Origin: Sagittula marina
GTDB lineage: Bacteria > Pseudomonadota > Alphaproteobacteria > Rhodobacterales > Rhodobacteraceae
DNA: 64,000 nucleotides
Direction: 5' to 3'
Assembly (NCBI RefSeq): GCF_014196795.1
Contig: NZ_JACIEJ010000001.1
Coordinates: 248,001 to 312,000 of the forward strand
Below are positions 61,925-64,000 of this stretch, piece after piece; the stretch's first letter is position 1, and each line of letters starts with the position of its first letter. The notes under the pieces are model-generated. The model worked only from the letters and a program-made list of their open reading frames with translations. It had not been told where the DNA came from and made no database searches. The position numbers and the translations under genes were made by a program.

Positions 61925-63085
61925 TCAGATGCGGGTTAAGGCTGTCTTGAAATGTGCGGCCCATGTGGGGGGGCTATATTTCAAACATTGTTTCCGATTG
62001 GCCCGGTAATCGTCTGCCATTTTCTGAATTGTATCATGCCACAGATAGATGCTGCCTGCATCTGCGTAAACTGGAATGTTCCGCAATGTCTCTTCGTAAA
62101 TCGGGAGATTGTGACACAAGACAGGCACACCCAGCCCGGCGGCTTCCATGGGAGGCAGGCCGTAACCTTCGGCGAGGCTCGGAAAGAGAAAACCGGCGGC
62201 TCCTGCGATCAGCGCTGTGACCTGCGGATCGGTTAGGCCAGACAGCTCGTGTACGCGGTGTGGCCGCGCATCGAGCCGGGCGAAGGTGGCGTGATTTTCC
62301 CAGCCGCGGTGACCGAGGATCAACAGATCTGCATCGACACCTTTCTCCCACACATCGAGCAGCAAGGCGTGGTTCTTCCGTGGCTCGATGGTGCCGAGCG
62401 TGACGAAGTAAGGTACCCGCCACGGGCCGTCGGGTGCCGTGCCTAGGGCTGCCAGATCGACACCCAGCGGCGTGACCAGCGTGCTTGGAACGTGGTGCAG
62501 ATGCCGATGAAGATCGGTCTCCGTCTGGATGGAATTGCACAGGATAAGATCGGCGTGTCGCCCGACGCGCTGCAGGAAGCTGCGAAAGGTCTCGACTGTG
62601 CCCGGACGTTGATATTCTGGGTGATCGAGCGGTATTGTGTCGTGGATAAGCACAGCTTTCTGCGCATCCAAAGAGGTCAGGGCGTGGATCAGGCGACGGG
62701 TGAAGTTCGTGTGGCCAAGGTTGATGTACCTCACGCCCTTCGGCAGATGGTTGCGAAGCATCCGAGGCAGACCCGGCGGGAGGCAACGGTCAAGGGCCCG
62801 TTGTCGCAGCTCGGCCTCTGCCCCTGCGCGCAACGGGTCCATGTTGCGTTTCAAGCGGGACAAGATGTCTGGTGCCGCCCATCCGCCATGCAGGATGCGC
62901 TCCCGTAGAACGGCGCAGCCGTGGCGGTCCAAAAGCATGTAGCCAAATGCGGATCGCACCAGCCCGTACAGCGGGGCGTCCAGTGTCAGAAGATGATCGA
63001 GCCAAGCAAATTCCACCCGATCCACGCCGGTCAGCGGGCGTCCGGCACGGCTGACGAGGCGAGACAGGTCGAGGAGGCGGGTCAT
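61925..63085 (-). CDS. Glycosyltransferase family 4 protein
   Basis: A 386-residue GT-B enzyme. The C-terminal donor domain shows TLGTIEPRKNHALLLDVWEK and the E-x7-E segment SLAEGYGLPPMEAAGLGVPV, typical of GT4 (mannosyl- or galactosyl-type). It is first gene of the minus-strand glycan operon (63085 down to 57733) and follows galE in the same direction after a gap of 365 bases. Confidence 0.87.
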   Translation of the reverse strand: MTRLLDLSRLVSRAGRPLTGVDRVEFAWLDHLLTLDAPLYGLVRSAFGYMLLDRHGCAVLRERILHGGWAAPDILSRLKRNMDPLRAGAEAELRQRALDRCLPPGLPRMLRNHLPKGVRYINLGHTNFTRRLIHALTSLDAQKAVLIHDTIPLDHPEYQRPGTVETFRSFLQRVGRHADLILCNSIQTETDLHRHLHHVPSTLVTPLGVDLAALGTAPDGPWRVPYFVTLGTIEPRKNHALLLDVWEKGVDADLLILGHRGWENHATFARLDARPHRVHELSGLTDPQVTALIAGAAGFLFPSLAEGYGLPPMEAAGLGVPVLCHNLPIYEETLRNIPVYADAGSIYLWHDTIQKMADDYRANRKQCLKYSPPTWAAHFKTALTRI

Positions 63086-63450
63086 GACAGGATGCTATAT
63101 CGCATGGCTGTTTGGGGCCAGTCCGGAATGGAAGGGGAATTGTGTTGTAGCCAGCTGCGGGCACTTCACGGCATGGGGGGAGGATGCCAGGGCGAAAGCG
63201 TCACTGCGTGTCCTTCGTTTCAGGTCCAAGTTTTCTGCATCTACGCGGAAAACTACAGCGAACGAACCCTCAGTTCGCCCACCGCTCTGCAAAGGCTGAG
63301 GAGTTTCCGCGGCCTGATGAACACTCAGGGCTGAGCTTGGAGTCCTTGCATAAGGCTTTCAGGTGCTTTTTCTCGCCATGCGTCGCAGTGTCGAATGAGG
63401 CGGCCCAACTGTACACGGCGACGTGCTATGAGCCGTGGGCCGCCCATTGT
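63086..63450. other. Gap between galE and the GT4 gene
   Basis: 365 bases with no supported gene, RNA or clear terminator. It presumably holds the operon promoter for the glycan genes. Confidence 0.4.
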
Positions 63451-64000
63451 TCATTTGTCGTAATGGCCGTTCTTATGCCATCGCCACGCGTCCGCGATCA
63501 TCTGCGGCATGGTGGAGCGGTCCGGATTCCAGCCCAGCTCGGCACCGGCACGGGTGGAGCCTGAGACCAGCTTCGTTGCGTCGCCTGCGCGGCGCGGACC
63601 TTCGGAATGGGGCACTTCGGCATTTGTGACCGTCGCGGCGGAGGTGATGACCTCGCGCACAGAAAAGCCGTCGCCCGTGCCGAGGTTGAACACTCGGCTG
63701 CCCTTGCCGTCCTGCAACCATTTCAGACCAAGGATATGCGCGTCCACGAGGTCGCAGACATGCACATAATCGCGGATGCAGGTGCCGTCCTGGGTATCGT
63801 AATCGGTGCCGTGAATGGTCAGGGCGGCGCGCTGGCCGTCCACCGCTTCGAGCATGACAGGGATCAGGTGCGTCTCGGGGCGGTGGTGTTCACCGACCTC
63901 GCCCTCCGGATCGCCGCCGGCCACGTTGAAGTAGCGAAAGATCACCGAGCGCAGGCCGTCGGAGGCCTCAAAGTCGCGCAGGATGTTTTCGACGGCACGC
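63451..64000 (-). CDS. galE: UDP-glucose 4-epimerase, C-terminal part
   Basis: The frame is open to the window edge (codons from base 63999), giving the last 182 residues. The translation from the edge begins AVENILRDFEASDGLRSVIF, and RYFNVAGGDPEG and GTCIRDYVHVCDLVDAH with RVFNLGTGDGFSVREV are typical of GalE. It interconverts UDP-glucose and UDP-galactose, supplying galactosyl units for the glycan pathway. The NAD-binding start lies outside the window. Confidence 0.93.
   Translation of the reverse strand, partial: RAVENILRDFEASDGLRSVIFRYFNVAGGDPEGEVGEHHRPETHLIPVMLEAVDGQRAALTIHGTDYDTQDGTCIRDYVHVCDLVDAHILGLKWLQDGKGSRVFNLGTGDGFSVREVITSAATVTNAEVPHSEGPRRAGDATKLVSGSTRAGAELGWNPDRSTMPQMIADAWRWHKNGHYDK

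Noticed and set aside
1-64000. tRNA, rRNA, CRISPR arrays, transposases, integrases or prophage genes
   Set aside because: No cloverleaf-like sequences, regularly spaced repeats, DDE transposase motifs or phage structural proteins were seen on either strand by reading; a covariance-model or profile search could still reveal a weak case.

Overview
The window is a GC-rich chromosomal segment of an alphaproteobacterium, most likely a marine member of the Roseobacter group (Rhodobacteraceae sensu lato). The evidence is the gene repertoire and order: accD-folC, lptC-lptA-lptB followed by hpf and ptsN with no rpoN between them, a pot-type polyamine transporter with a putrescine aminotransferase, an Irr-type iron box in front of an mbfA-like iron exporter, glycosyltransferases of the DUF5927/DUF5928 type, and a typical small roseobacter porin. 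I could not fix the genus. I found no rRNA, tRNA, CRISPR array, intact insertion sequence or prophage. Nearly all of the window is single-copy chromosomal coding sequence, often with ATGA, GTGA or TGATG start/stop overlaps.

Layout, left to right. 1-4 kb: end-truncated AEC permease, PAS-like protein, fatty acid desaturase with CPBP protease, and a porin. 4-9 kb: accD-folC, then envelope proteins (an inactive-looking rhodanese and two LysM proteins). 9-15.7 kb: zapE, an MFS carrier, the three-gene set fghA-yaiI-HAD, a TetR regulator with a 59-residue secreted peptide, and an Irr-boxed mbfA. 15.8-19.2 kb: roseobacter hypotheticals and a DMT exporter. 19.3-28.8 kb: a polyamine locus (oxidase, two permeases, ATPase, binding protein, divergent GntR regulator, class III aminotransferase). 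28.8-34.4 kb: rpiB, a sulfotransferase divergent from a DUF5928-type glycosyltransferase, the phosphatidylethanolamine pathway pssA-psd, a HIT protein and a 59-residue zinc protein.

34.9-44.2 kb holds polA, a Tat-exported dioxygenase-like protein with a haem membrane protein, a subtilase, a ribokinase-family kinase, nth, an Ada-type alkyl-DNA repair protein and an FMN 2-hydroxyacid oxidase. 44.2-49.6 kb is a complete TonB-dependent iron uptake set (tonB, exbD, exbB, piuC, siderophore receptor). 49.9-57.6 kb holds an SH3 protein, an OmpA lipoprotein, an FMN reductase, an ExoY-like sugar transferase, an RNase D-like nuclease, lptCAB, hpf and ptsN. 57.7-64 kb is a minus-strand surface glycan cluster: a two-module sulfotransferase, three glycosyltransferases and the end of galE.

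Three themes tie genes together. Iron: an Irr box overlapping the mbfA promoter (efflux) and a TonB system (uptake). Polyamines: uptake, oxidation and transamination share a candidate GntR operator (TTTGATCATA) in two promoters. Surface glycans: two separate loci each combine a Core-2/I-branching-type glycosyltransferase with a sulfotransferase, which suggests a sulfated polysaccharide or glycoconjugate pathway. I consider that pairing the best candidate in the window for an undescribed system. Two 59-residue genes (secreted peptide at 14401-14580, zinc protein at 34156-34335) and several shorter reading frames were found by direct translation.
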